Source: Ilex aquifolium (taxonomy: Eukaryota > Streptophyta > Magnoliopsida > Aquifoliales > Aquifoliaceae). From it: DNA of 64,000 bases. The position numbers and the translations under genes were made by a program. Numbering within the stretch: the stretch's first letter is position 1; every line of letters starts with the position of its first letter. Positions 1-11,428 of the stretch are shown here, piece after piece. The stretch spans positions 22,333,844 to 22,397,843 of the forward strand of contig OX637402.1 in assembly GCA_951799425.1 (NCBI GenBank). The letters are read 5' to 3'. The notes below the pieces were generated by a model that saw only the letters and a list, made by a program, of their open reading frames with translations, did not search any database and was not told where the DNA came from.

Positions 1-263
1 CCTGGCGCTCCACAAAACACTGCCAATTTCTCTCCCAACAAAGATGTTTGAAACACTTCAGGCGAGTATTTGTTCATCCTCTCATACACAAATTTTTGAG
101 GCCCTTGTAGAACAAACTCCATATTTTCCCCAACCATTGGCCATCCACTCGAACCTGGTGGAAGGTTTAAGCCAGTCGAATTCCGTTTTCGATTTAGGAA
201 GAGGAGAGAGAGGGATACAGAGAGCACTACAAAAGGCAGCAGATATGCAAAGAAGGCCTCCAT
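1..263 (-). CDS. CYP716-like cytochrome P450, N-terminal part of first exon (cut by window edge)
   Basis: Reading the minus strand from an ATG at 263-261 gives 87 codons open to the window edge. The product starts [11 protein letters not shown], continues with a hydrophobic membrane anchor (about residues 4-23), a basic stop (NRKR), and a proline-rich hinge [17 protein letters not shown]. It then has [20 protein letters not shown] and FCGAPG. Hinge plus the [13 protein letters not shown] and VFCG blocks is the pattern known from plant CYP716 enzymes, ER-bound monooxygenases that often oxidise triterpene scaffolds such as beta-amyrin. The heme-binding cysteine and I-helix lie outside the window, so activity cannot be judged. 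A TATA box lies about 75 bp upstream. The subfamily is inferred from memory of the family pattern; another CYP85-clan member is the main alternative. Confidence 0.85.
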   Translation of the reverse strand, partial: MEAFFAYLLPFVVLSVSLSLLFLNRKRNSTGLNLPPGSSGWPMVGENMEFVLQGPQKFVYERMNKYSPEVFQTSLLGEKLAVFCGAP

Positions 264-333
264 GCTTTTTCTCCCAAAGAATAGAGAAGAGAAGAAATAT
301 GAATGTGTTAATGCCTATAACAGTGTTGGTAGA

Positions 334-346
334 ACCTATATATAGG
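334..346 (-). promoter_or_regulatory. TATA box of the CYP716-like gene
   Basis: The palindromic CCTATATATAGG lies about 75 bp upstream of the P450 start codon on the minus strand. That places a start of transcription near position 305-312 and a leader of roughly 45 bases. Assigned by position and sequence only. Confidence 0.6.
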
Positions 347-349
347 AAA

Positions 350-1024
350 CAAAAGGCTTCATGGCCACCAATATGTATTGCCTGTGGCAGTGAGAGAGAG
401 AGACTATCTGATAAAACAAAACATAGTATATCTCTAATCGGAATGAAAGAGGTTGAAATTCTTATATGTGATTTTAGTATTTACCATAGTAGATAATGAC
501 AAAATTTGGCATTTGTACCACTAATAAAACATCAACTTTGTAATATTCTTCCTTGTATACCCATTTGCGTCTTATTACGTATGTGAATTTGATATAGAGA
601 GATTAATACAAAAAATTGGATCACATTTAAGTTCCTCAATCAGAATGTTGCCCATGTACAAGCAATAGTCGGCCCAAGTTCAAAATTTTGAGAATGTAAC
701 TTGTTAAACAACCATCTACTATAAAAGTTTAAACTATTAAAGATAGTATAATTTAAATATTTTTAATTCAACACACCTCTTGTGGGAGCTGCAATTTGAG
801 CCTAGCACGTGTGAATTTTTTAATATTCAAGTGACGGAGATATTCGAACACAAAGCCTCATGCTCTAATATTGTGTTAAAAAACTATCTACACAAAAAAT
901 TTAAATATTGTAGATGGTGCATATTTAAGCTTCAACATAAGTTACAACTGAAAAGACTCAAAATTATAACTAAAAAAAATTGTTATTGATCATAACTTGG
1001 TGATCATCACCAAAAATAAATCTT
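350..1024. other. AT-rich upstream region, no gene seen
   Basis: Upstream flank of the P450 gene. It contains short AT-rich and A-rich stretches and no supported coding sequence; the open frame at 780-989 has no recognisable protein character. Confidence 0.5.
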
Positions 1025-1038
1025 TTAAAAATCAAGTT
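1025..1038. repeat. LINE target-site duplication, left copy
   Basis: TTAAAAATCAAGTT, identical to 2772-2785; its last two T bases merge with the poly-T run. Confidence 0.9.
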
Positions 1039-2771
1039 TTTTTTTTTTTTAAAACCACCCAGTGTGGGTGGGGGGTTTGGCAGGACCCCTACTTGTATAT
1101 ATAACTAAAACGAAAAATGTACAAGGGAGGAGGACATAGAGCTAAGCCTCCAGAAGTGGAAGAAAGTCAAAACAAAAGTTTGGTGATGACTCATCACCAA
1201 AAGCATGAAAAATAAAACATCAATTAAAAAAAAATAAAAACTCAACGACGAACGTGAGGAGTCTGTCGAGCGTCCAAGGCGAGGATGCCAGCAATCCCAG
1301 AAGGAAGGGATGACGAATCAAGGAATCGCTGATTGAGCTGCTGAGAGTAAGCCCAATTAGCCATGAAGTCTGCAGCCTGATTCACCTCCCGCACGACGTG
1401 GCAGACGCGAGCAAAGAGAGAAGCACACAGAAGCCGAATCCGAGCAAGTAGGTAAGCATAAACCCAGCACCCAGTACCCTGAGACGAAACCCAAGAAACC
1501 ACTGTAGCTGAATCTGACTCTACTACCACCTTTGAAGCTCCCAAATCTGCGGCCAACTCCAACCCAGTACAAACAGCCTGCAACTCCGCATACAGAATAG
1601 GCTGATGCCCCAGAAACAAGCCAAAAGCCCTAAGTACCCGACCCTGATGGTCCCGAATAACACCCCCTGCCGCAGACAGTCCCGGATTGCCTTTAGAACA
1701 GCTGTCAACACTGATCTTCAGGCAACCTGCTACAGGACGAGTCCAAGCAACCAAGCGAAGAGGTCGAGGCCGAGGAACCAAGACCCTAAGAGAACCTACA
1801 AACTCCACAGACTCATCCCGACGCAACTGACTCGGAGCAAACCCAAAAGCAAGCCCAACCAACTGCATATTGGTCATAACCCTCTGAATCACAACGGGCA
1901 CCTGAAAAACCTGACCATCGAATCTATAAGCATTACGGGCCTTCCATAAGTGCCACAGAATGAAGCACGGCAGCAGTACCCGCACGTGACCTGCAGAAGG
2001 AGCACAACACCGCCAATGAAGCATCAAAGCATAAGGAGACTGAAACGACCGACATCTGATAAAAGTGACCCCACACCTGAACTGCAAGCGGACAATCCAG
2101 AAAAAGATGCCTAAGAGTCTCAACAGCCCCACCACACACACACCGGGATACTACATGGAAACCCCGTCTCTCTAAGCCATCATCTGTGGCCAGAAAACCA
2201 TGAAACAACTGCCACATAAAGAAAGAGATCTGAGTCGGAATATGCCTCTGCCAGACACAAGAAAACCTAGGCCGAACTGTAGCCACACCCCGAATATCAG
2301 CCCAAGCAGTCCTCAATGAAAAATTCTCATCCAAAGACAACCTCCACCTCATCTGATCAATCCCCTGCTCTGGAATCGGAATCTGCACAATCTTAATGCC
2401 AAAGGGTAATCCTCCAACCAACAATCATACCAGAAGCTGACCTCGCCAGACCTTACTAACCATCTGATCCTCGGCTCAGCCACGGATCAAATCCCACACA
2501 ACCGCCTCCAAAGAGGTGAAGCTGGGTAACGAAACTCAATAAGTCCAAGATGGGCGGATCTACAGTACTTGGCCCTCATAAAAGTGGACCAAAGTGACTG
2601 TTGAGCCCGAAAACTCCACCAGAGCTTCACCTCACAAGCCTCGGCTACGTCAGAAATACCTCAGCCCAGTGACACCAGTGAATCCTCCGATGAGTAACTG
2701 TATCACCCCACAAGAAACGTGTGAACAACCTCTCTAACTGGTGAAAAACATCCGCAGGAGGCCTCAGCACG
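1039..2771 (-). mobile_element. 5'-truncated LINE (non-LTR retrotransposon) with zf-RVT and RNase H remnants
   Basis: A minus-strand retroposon flanked by a perfect 14-bp target-site duplication TTAAAAATCAAGTT at 1025-1038 and 2772-2785. A run of T beginning at 1037 on the plus strand is the poly-A tail of the minus-strand element. Two overlapping frames (2424-1933, then 2141-1242) cover the 3' part of ORF2. The first has a zf-RVT zinc-binding module (CVCGGAVETLRHLFLDCPL). The second has a plant-LINE RNase H domain with SVDSCSKGNPG, the AELQAV glutamate, ESDSATV and REVNQAADFMANWA. The switch of frame shows a frameshift, and the endonuclease and reverse transcriptase are missing by 5' truncation, so the copy is dead. 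Boundaries are secure because the tail and both duplications agree. Confidence 0.93.
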
Positions 2772-2785
2772 TTAAAAATCAAGTT
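2772..2785. repeat. LINE target-site duplication, right copy
   Basis: TTAAAAATCAAGTT, identical to 1025-1038, at the truncated 5' end of the element. Confidence 0.9.
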
Positions 2786-4500
2786 GCACCTTTTAAATGT
2801 AAATTTATAAGTAATTGATTGAGGTTATTCATTATCGATCACGATGTTATAATCGATCATAAAAAATTATAATTTATTCTTTAGAAGATATAACTTGACT
2901 CTTAACAATAGTATTTTTTTGGTACAATACTGAAAAAACTTCTCGGTACCATATATCATTTTCACAAGTTCACGAGTTTTTTTTTTTTTAGGTATGCCAT
3001 AAGTTTAGGTGTTTGACTATAGGGAAATGTGAAGTTTCTGCACTATTTATATCTTTTTATAAATTAGATTTTGATTATGTTTGCATACACATAGCATGCA
3101 TATTGATAAATAGTTACTAATGGTGTTATATATTCTTGCCATCAAAAATTGAGCACAGATCTATGCAATAGTACATATGTGTTCTTATATTGTTGAAAAT
3201 AGTGTAACGTACAATTCCTCATATATCATATACTTGCAATAATTATGTACTTGAAGACACTCTATAATATAAAAAATTAAGCATTAATCATATAAATATA
3301 TATATTTTTTAAATAATAATTTATATTTTCTCTTTTTTTTGTTAATTTTTCAATTTAAATTTAAAGTGAACAGAGAGCAAATAAGAGAGATAGGGAAGAG
3401 GAAAGAGAGAAGAGAGAGGCACTGTGAATTAATGAGGTAGGTTAACATTAGGGGCTGTGTAGAGAATATGATTTTTTTAGCAAGGAAAAAAATTGAGATA
3501 AATTTTGTACCATTGGATCAATCTTGACCATTTTTGTATTTTTATATGTTGAGAATTCAATTTCCTAGTTGTAACTTTAGATAAATTATAATTATAGAAA
3601 TGACTCTCATATGCGCGTTGTGTTCTCCAATGAGCAACTCTTCTCAATGTATATATATTTATGGGAGTGTGTGGGTATGTATGTATATACCATGTAAGTT
3701 TATATTTTTCAATCATTTTGCGACATTTCGTTGAAATGGCGTTTTTGTGTCATTGCTTGGTCATGTTGTTTTTGCTTCTGTTGATGTTATAAAAATTTCG
3801 TATTTTCTGACGTTTTGGTGTCAAATGGGTTTGGAGTTTCTTGATTGTTCCCTTTTGAAGGTTCTTATAATTCAAGTCGGTTCATGAACGCGGTGATTTG
3901 CATCTCTTTACCATCAAGGGCTTTGGTTCACCTCTCGATTATATCAGTGAGTTATTGAAACGATCTTTAGATGAAGTGACTTCCATCACCATGATAGGAA
4001 TAGTCATATCGGAGGTGGACGAATAATCTCTCCACTTCTGCTTAGGAGAAGTTCTGGAGTAAGATTTAGTCCATGAGTTCATGTTGGAGTATATGTTGAA
4101 TAAAGAATCGTCTGTTTTTTTCCTCCAAATCAATGGAAGAATGGACATGTTGTTTCTTTTTGGGTGAAAAAACTCTTTTTTTCATTGTTTGGAGTGGTGC
4201 TCCATTGGTGGTAAAAGTTGAGATTTGTCTACCTTTGTTCTAGCACAAGTTATTGGGATTGACTTCTTAACCACATCTGCCGACTTGCCTATGGGACGAA
4301 TCAGGATGCCTTTGGTTACCATTATTGTTCGGCTTGCTGGATTTTTTGACTAGAGAGATAAAAGGAAGATAGTGTCCCATCGGGTGTGCCATAAATTTGT
4401 GGCGACAAATTTTGCATGTAAGATTATACAAAAAATAATGTCAAATTACAATCATTTGATTATTTGACTTTTGAATAGAAAAATAATATTGACTCTCTTT
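2786..4500. other. AT-rich intergenic stretch, no gene seen
   Basis: No coding sequence is supported. The part at about 3240-3430 resembles 35890-36110 in order and wording (a GAAGACA-type box, an ATTAAT box, an AAAGTGAA box, then a GA-rich tract), so both are probably decayed copies of one repeat family whose ends I could not define. Confidence 0.4.
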
Positions 4501-4529
4501 GACGTACTTTCCATGGGCACAATCCTTTG

Positions 4530-4890
4530 ATTCTTGATAAATTTAGTAAAGACCAGGGCCGAATCGAAGTAGTCGATCTTTGATTTGGTGGTGACTTTGA
4601 TGAATTTGATTGTGACTTGATGGATTTGGTGAAGACGAGGGTTGGATCAGCCTGATTCTCGATCTTCAATTTAATGGTGATTTTGATGTATTTGATGAAG
4701 ATGAGAGTCGAGTTGGCGTAATTCTCGATCATTGATTTAGTGCTGACTTTGGTGTATTTGATGAAAATGAGGACTGGATCAACATGATTTTCAATCTTTG
4801 ATTTGATGATGCTTTGATGAATTTAGTGAAAAAAAGAGTTGGATTAGTGTGATTCTCAATTTTCGATTTAGTGTTGACTTTGGTGGATTA
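4530..4890. repeat. 66-bp tandem repeat, about four to five copies
   Basis: A GATGAAGATGAG-like word recurs at 4628, 4694, 4760 and 4826, exactly 66 bp apart, with a more diverged copy near 4546. Because 66 is a multiple of three, the minus-strand open frame 4732-4460 contains repeated 22-residue peptides (IENxANSTLIFIKYIK and IENQADPTLVFTKSIK). There is no sign of a real gene around it, so the coding frame is probably a by-product of the repeat. Confidence 0.75.
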
Positions 4891-5149
4891 TCTCTCCGTT
4901 CTTTGTGTTAATCAGCTTGAAAATGATTTGAATTTCTTGAAGAAGGACATTGGTGGTGTGCTCTCTCTTTAGAGATGGACTTCGAAGACTTCAGTTGAAG
5001 GTACACTTTGGCAGAGCTTCGTTACTAACCTTCCTTTCTCCTTTTGATATGGACTCGGGCAAAATTTTCTTAATCTTGCTTATTCATTGGCTTCGCCTCC
5101 TTAGCTTTCTTATTCATTTTCTTGGCCTTCCCTTAGGCCTCTTATTTAT

Positions 5150-5330
5150 GGAAAATGCTATTTGGACCTAAAAATCTGACATAAAAATCTGACATAATGA
5201 TGTGGCTTCATAGGAATCATTGGATCAACACCAAGTTCCAATGTTTGATGGGGTCTACAGTGAATCCAAAGGTCACAGTGAATTAGGTCAGATTTTTATG
5301 TCAGATTTTTAGGTCCCAATAGCATTGCTC
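5150..5330. mobile_element. 181-bp Mutator-like MITE with 9-bp TSD
   Basis: Terminal inverted repeats of about 40 bp: left GGAAAATGCTATTTGGACC, right (reverse complement) GGAGCAATGCTATTGGGACC, followed by a shared direct pair of AAATCTGACAT words inside each arm. The element is flanked by the 9-bp direct repeat CTTATTTAT at 5141-5149 and 5331-5339. Nine-base duplications with long inverted repeats are typical of Mutator-like elements. It has no coding capacity and would need a transposase in trans. Confidence 0.88.
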
Positions 5331-5639
5331 CTTATTTATAGAGCTGAGAGTTTGTTATCCATATAAAGGTATTTTACTTGAATACCCCTATATGGGCTTA
5401 GGTAATGGACTATGAATGTTTATTTAAATGAAAATTTTGAAAGCCGGTCTCCCTTTGTGGACTTATTTGGTAATAAGCCCATCAATGAAACTTGTTTAAT
5501 ATTAAATCCGTTTTGATCTTCATTGTCCAAAATACTCTCAGTAGTTATATTTAATTAAAATAAATTTGAAAACTAATAACTCCTAAATTTTAAGAATTTG
5601 ACTAACATTAAAATTCTCTTTCTCATATCTATTTCTATA

Positions 5640-5820
5640 TATGTGTGTGTGTGTAGTACCATTTAAACACAAAAAAATAGCAACATTCAAAAATAAAAAA
5701 TATTAATATTTAATATTAATATTTAAAAAAAAAAACAGTAGTAACATAATCAACGCTTATAAAAAAAATAGTAACATGCTCAACAAAAAATAGTAACATG
5801 TAAAAAAATAGTAACACTAA
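5640..5820. repeat. A-rich low-complexity tract with repeated ATAGTAACATG words
   Basis: The word AATAGTAACA recurs about every 25-35 bases within A-rich sequence. It could be the decayed edge of the gag-like element to its right; no boundary can be fixed. Confidence 0.4.
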
Positions 5821-7006
5821 TCGATAGAACCCTTGAAGTCTTCCTCAGCTGCACAAGTAATAGCTTTGATAGCATCAACAAGTCTTTCTTCTTCAAGACA
5901 TCAGAGAGCTCAGTCTTTTCGTGTTAAATGCAACAGACAATTCAGAAATCCTATATCAAAAAAAAAAAAAAATTTCAGAAATCCTAAGTGAAAGAGACTT
6001 GTTCTCATCAGTCATCTTCTCCACTTGTGAAGAGAGATTAGAAACAGAACTCTCAGAGGCAAAGAGCTTCAACTCCACCTCCTTCCTACCATCCAAAAAT
6101 TGATTCATCTCCTCGATAATCTAGCTCAAGCTCTACTGGAGGTCCCATTTCTCCTTCAATTCCTGAAGGACCCTCTCTTGGGAAAGCCAACATGCTATTC
6201 TGCAGCTTCTCCATCTTCTCCACCAGGCAAAGGAACTCCTTCTCACATGACTTCTTCTCATGTAAAGTTGTATAAGAAACACTCAAGGCAAGAATGGCTA
6301 GCTGCATAAACAAAAGCAAATTATTCAAAGTGGAAATAGTGAGGAATAGAAAGTAACAGCAAGAAGCCAAGAGATGTTTCACCTTCTCGATGGTCTCTTG
6401 GAGAGCAGCCACAACCCGGTCAGGCCCCATTGAGAAGGTAACTTGGATCTCGCTATTATCAACAAACTCAAGGAGATGAAGTTTGGCTTCCTCTTCATTG
6501 TCCCACATTGAAGGCCTAAACCCCGTAGGGGTTGGTGCCTCCCCTTTATTAGTAGACTAGCACTCAGGGAGCTTCTCATTCCCTTTGACCTTCGAAGGAA
6601 TAGGGGAAGAACTGGGGAGCAAGAGAGGGATTTTATGTATAGGAGGCCCCTCTTTGTATGTGCTTGAAAGGTCCAGAACAACCTCCCCAACAATCTTGGT
6701 TCTCGAGGAATCAACTGGAAGCACTGGAGGAGTACCAAATGGAGTCTTGGAGCTCGGCATGATCATGGTAGGTGTAGGACAACTGGAAATAGCTATCTTC
6801 AGCTTTGGAGAAAACAACCTGGGCTTCTTGAGACGTGAAGATCTGTTTACCGGATCTCTGGATGCCTTAATCTCTTTCAGAAGTTTCTTACCAACAACCT
6901 TAGGAGCTATTTTTGCAAGATACAAAAATTAGAACCCAGAAGAAAGAGAAAAAAGGGAGGTCAAAGCACGACTCACTGTTCGATGGAGAAGGACTAGGTG
7001 TAAATG

Positions 7007-8325
7007 TAGGGATGTCAATGGACCGAAACGGGGGCGGGGGGTATAGTCTTCATCCTCATACCCGTTTAAAAAATCTTCGTCCATCCCCGGTCCACCCCCG
7101 TTAACGGGTATAATTTTCATCCCCATCCCCGTCCACGGATAAATTTTTAATCCCCGTCCCCGTCCCCGCTTCTCCCGTCCCCACCCAAGCCCAAGCCCAA
7201 GCCCTATTATTATAAATTTTTCATCATAAGGAGGTCATGCACAAGAAAAGCTTAATGTTTATAGTATTTCACCACTGTTGAAAATCAGTACATGATAGTA
7301 AGACCTATTAATTTGAAAATCAGCTACTTTATATTCACTTATATTTTCAATAAGCTTATATGATTGAAAATCAGCTACTTATGTTCACGGCTCAGTACCA
7401 AAACAATAAGACCTATTATTTTCCTTTGGTCTTTATAGCACTTTCCATGAGTAATTTTTAGTCAAGTTTCTGAAGGCATCTTGAAATTACAATGTGATGC
7501 AACATAAGGGACATACTTAGTGATCAGAATGAACACCAATGTTCTCTTGCTCTTACAAATGACGTCTGAGATCAAAAGAACATTATATAAAGGTATATAA
7601 TATACTAACTAACTATATGCTTACAAATGACAACTGGACAATATAATATACTAACTATATGCTTGGAAGTGTGAACTAGTTAAAAAAGTCCAATTATATA
7701 ATGGTATATAATATAATTAAGAAAATGGTATATAATATAATTGAAGCAATTTTCACCCAAAAAATCCCAAGATGACAAGAAAGGAGCAATTATACAAAGT
7801 TAAAAAAGTTCCTTTCTTTTCCCCCTACGATTAGGTGTTAGAGATTCCTAAATTAACAAATTTCTACTTGAACATTTCAAGCAAACCAATAAATCAGGAT
7901 TGAAGCAAACCAAAGACATAATTTAAACAAACAATATAGGCGTATATAGATATATAGAGAAACTACACACAGACGTATACATATAGGCGTATATAGATAT
8001 ATACTATATCTAGCTTTTCAATGGCTTTGAAGAGCAAATCTCCGAATAATCGCAATGCTTGTTCTCTGAGCTGTTTCACTTTCTCCCTCTTCTCACAAAG
8101 ACGGTAACCAAGAGCTTTGAATGAAGCAATTCATAAATATGTGTAGATATACATATACATATAGAAAGAGAATGGAAAGTGGGGGGGGGGGGGGAGCGAG
8201 ATTGTCATACAAAGAGTCAGAGAGGAGAGAGAGAGAGAGAACCTGTGTGATGCTTGTTGTGGTGCCTGGCTTGTGGCTTCGAAGATGAGACAGCGAGAGA
8301 GGCGAGAGTCTCTGATCGTGTATTC

Positions 8326-8362
<37 letters not shown>

Positions 8363-8645
8363 GGGGGGCGGCGCTGATAGAGAAAGAGGAGTAAGTTAGG
8401 GTTTAATGGGTATATATATTTATATTTATATAAATATATATATTTAACTGGGATAGCAGGTACGGGGAGTGGAGGGGAGGGGAGGGGCGGGGGTAAGGGT
8501 AAGTCCATCCCCACCTTCATCCCCGCACGGGTTTATACGGGTATCCCCGTATACGTCCACCGTCCAATACGTATAGTCCATCCCCGGTCCAAACGGGACG
8601 GATTTGGACGAATACCCGTTTTTCTCCGGTCAACTGCCATCCTTA
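7007..8645. mobile_element. 1.64-kb non-autonomous hAT element with 8-bp TSD
   Basis: The left end TAGGGATGTCAATGGACCG and the reverse complement of the right end TAAGGATGGCAGTTGACCG are inverted repeats of hAT type. The 8-bp duplication TGTAAATG lies at 6999-7006 and 8646-8653. Both sub-terminal regions are packed with CCCCGTCCCCG/ACGGGTA words, a likely transposase-binding array. The interior is AT-rich with TATA-type repeats and GA/TG microsatellites; no transposase frame is seen. It interrupts the gag-like pseudogene. Confidence 0.9.
8179..8365. repeat. Microsatellite cluster (G-run, GA and TG/GA tracts)
   Basis: A G-run of about 15 bases at 8179-8194, a GA tract at 8227-8241, and a TG tract passing into GA at 8325-8362, all inside the hAT element. 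Confidence 0.85.
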
Positions 8646-9889
8646 TGTAAATGGCAGCTCTGGGGGTAGGGCCCAATTGGCACTCGGACAATGCTTGGTT
8701 AGTAACTAAGTCGGGGCAGGCTCTTGGTATGATAAGCCAAAGCCCTCTCAATCCGAACCTTGAGCTCAGTAGGAAGAGGACTAGGCTTGTCTGGACCAAG
8801 AAAAGCACGTCAATATAAATCCACAAAAAAAAAAGGCCAAAAGAAAGAACCAAACAACTTATGAAGAGAAGGAGGAGGTGATCCCCAAAGTCAAGGGACC
8901 AAAAGTGGTCTTCTAGTAAGGGGATCAGAAGGACCAAACTCCCAATCAGGCCTAGACACAAAGAAAAAATTGTCCTTCCATTTCTTCATGCCGGAGGAAT
9001 AGCAAAAAATGAGCTTGATTTTCTCCCTTTTCAAAAGATAGAACCACCTTTTGTTCTACCCAGAGAAGGGTGTGAGCTTGTAGTAGTATCGGAGCTCTGC
9101 TATAGTTGGACGAGCACCAACACCATTGGTTCTTGCCCAAAGAAGCCGATGCCAATCAAAAACCCCCCAACTGTGTGGAATTAACTGAGAAAGGGCAAGG
9201 TTCAGGTAGTTGAGGGTTTCTCTAATGTATTGTAGTATAGGGAATCAAAGGCCACACTTGAACATCGATTCATAAAAATAGACTTCGTTGCCTACAAAAA
9301 GAGTCTGCAATTTCTTCTAGAAAGGGGAGACGAAGGCGAATAGAATGAGGAATCTAATAGAGTTCCCTAATCTTGTCTAGTGCCTTATCATCAAGAGAGC
9401 TTTGGAATAGTTTTTCCCCCACCTCTAGTTTTTCCCCCACAATCTCCAAGATGGAATTTGGTTCTTCGTTGGCCCTATCAGCCTTGGCAACAAGAGACGC
9501 GATGCTCCCTGAGAGAGTTCGCCTTTGAATCACCTATTGTTGAAGAACAGTTGTGAAGAATGTACAAATTAGGTGGGGGGAAGACAGGTAGAACTATGGG
9601 AAAGAAAAGTTAAGCAAGAATCAAAGACGGATTCGAGCCGAAGTTGAGAAAATTGATCGATGAAAAGGTCTAAGTGATCAAGATCAAAACCCTTCCACTT
9701 GAGAAAACAAAAATGGTAGAAATAAAATTAAAAGGTATGACTCCAACCTAAATACTCCAGCTTGAAGAGTCCAAGAAAATCAAGAAAAAATCAAGAAGAT
9801 CAAGATTGAGGAAGAGAAATGTACCCGGGCTCTCGGATGAGTTCTTGAGATGTGTTGGACTTTGACAATGAAACCTGTTTAAATTTTAG

Positions 9890-10773
9890 CTACACAACGG
9901 CTCTTTGGCAGTTACATCCATACGAGCCATGATGTTGTTTCCTGAGGCACCAACTGACGAAAATATTAAATGCGGACCAAGTACAAGTCATGCCAAGATA
10001 AACTGGGGGCAACTGATAAAGCTGAAAAATGCACGTGCTCGTAATACCGAGCTTAATAGCTCGAATCAGTTCCAGTTCGATAACCACCCCGATAGCCCTA
10101 GAGCTCGGTAGAGTCCTGCCTCTTAAGGACTTTGATTAGTTCAACTCAATCTTCACTTCCACTTAGTCAACAAGACTGAGTCAAGTAAGTGGAGTAACCA
10201 ACTTAACTAAGTAGGCAAAGCAAGATCTGCTAACAACCTATAACAGGGAAGGCCATGCAGGAGATCAAGGTAAGTGAATCAAGCACATACAAAAGCTTCT
10301 TCTGATCCCTTAAATATCTTCGTCTGACTTTATTATCAGAGGGTCAATCTTCGAAACTTCTCCAGTCTTTGACTTGTCTTTGTAGGTTACTAGAAAACAA
10401 CAAGTCTAGCTCGCTGTTGGATATGAAGCTTGGTGAACATTCTAAACTAATATATTAGTTTATTTAAATATCTCACTGTGCACTTCCTCTTTTAAGAAGT
10501 TGTGTCTAGTGTGTGTTCAAAAAAAAAAACTAATATATTCACAAACTTTTGATACTCCTTGACTTTCCCTTTCCTATATCATCCTTCAAAAATTCAGTCA
10601 ATTATCCATCAAATCTTGTCACTCCTTGCTTCTCTATATATCTATGCAAAGAAGATTCATGCCATACCTCACTAACACTAACCCAAGGGCAAAGCAGAAA
10701 GAGATGCTCTCTTCATTATTATACAAATTTTGAGATATATATATTTTCAATAATGCAATGCTGACCAAAATTA
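9890..10773. other. Flank of the gag-like pseudogene, no gene seen
   Basis: Sequence to the right of the gag-like remnant. It may hold the leader or LTR of that element on the minus strand, but I could not find a paired copy at its other end. The open frames here are short and unlike any protein I recognise. Confidence 0.35.
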
Positions 10774-10995
10774 GGGACTAAATAAATAGCTCAAATAACA
10801 TAGCAGTTGCAAATATGACAAGATTAACTGTCATATCAGCAAAATCTTTTTGTCTTCTCTAAATCAAGGACAGATGGGACAAAATTTTTTTGTCTTCTCC
10901 ACTTTCCTAACAAGCTCAGACAAAAAAAAACAGAGAAAATAAATGATATGACAATTAGTTTTGTCATATCAGCAACTGTCATATCATTTGGTCTC
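10774..10995. mobile_element. Possible Tourist-like MITE
   Basis: Left end GGGACTAAATAAAT and right end (reverse complement) GAGACCAAATGAT are similar, and both arms continue with a GTTGC..ATATGACA block. Flanking triplets are TTA on the left and TAA on the right, so the expected 3-bp duplication is imperfect. About 220 bp, no coding capacity. Confidence 0.45.
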
Positions 10996-11428
10996 TAAGT
11001 TTCATCAGTATAGCATTATTAATATATGTTTTAAAATCAATTATTTCAGAGTTGATTAATGAGTTTTATGATTTATCTTTTGAAAACTTTTGTTAAAAAA
11101 ATTAAGCTCTGATTTTAATTTGACTCGAATACTCATAATAAAATCTAACTGGAAATTCAAACACGAACTCGACTAATTAGAATGGAACTGAACTCCACCA
11201 AAAAACCCATGCTCCTCCGAACTCCTCGGCAGGAACATTCTCGCGATTGATCCTCAGAAATTTATTTAGTCAACCGAGACTTACCAAATTGACGTTATAA
11301 TCCTTCGATACATTGCTTCTACGATACGACATGACATTCCCATCCAAGGATGTCAAAATAACTGTAAATTGAAACCAGTAAATTTCCCCCAACTCATCTG
11401 GGAATACCAATTTGGTTGATCGGTGTCA

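Larger units (their letters stand above)
5830..9890 (-). pseudogene. Decayed gypsy-type gag-like (PF04195-like) gene, split by a hAT insertion
   Basis: Minus-strand fragments 9155-8952, 8961-8533, 6925-6557 and 6508-6086 follow one another in the order expected of the plant protein family called 'putative gypsy type transposon' (Pfam PF04195). Visible marks are a YYY-type start of the domain (near 9080), a GMKKWKDNFFFV-like block (near 8990-8950), the WEFG..LTRRPLLVP block (8940-8910) and a Pro/Ser-rich then coiled-coil tail (6925-6100). Frames change between fragments and stops occur, so it is a pseudogene. It is cut cleanly at 6999-8653 by the hAT element. I could not find LTRs, so the full retroelement is not delimited. 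The family call rests on recollection of its pattern. Confidence 0.6.

Noticed and set aside
44-496. Plus-strand 150-codon open frame
   Set aside because: It is antisense to the CYP716-like coding sequence (263-1, minus) and its promoter, and has no protein pattern of its own.
1242-2141. 300-residue RNase H-like protein as a host gene
   Set aside because: It overlaps another frame with a zf-RVT domain, ends in a poly-A tail and is framed by target duplications, so it is a LINE remnant.
6585-6932. Plus-strand 115-codon frame
   Set aside because: Antisense to the better-supported gag-like fragment 6925-6557, without recognisable domains.
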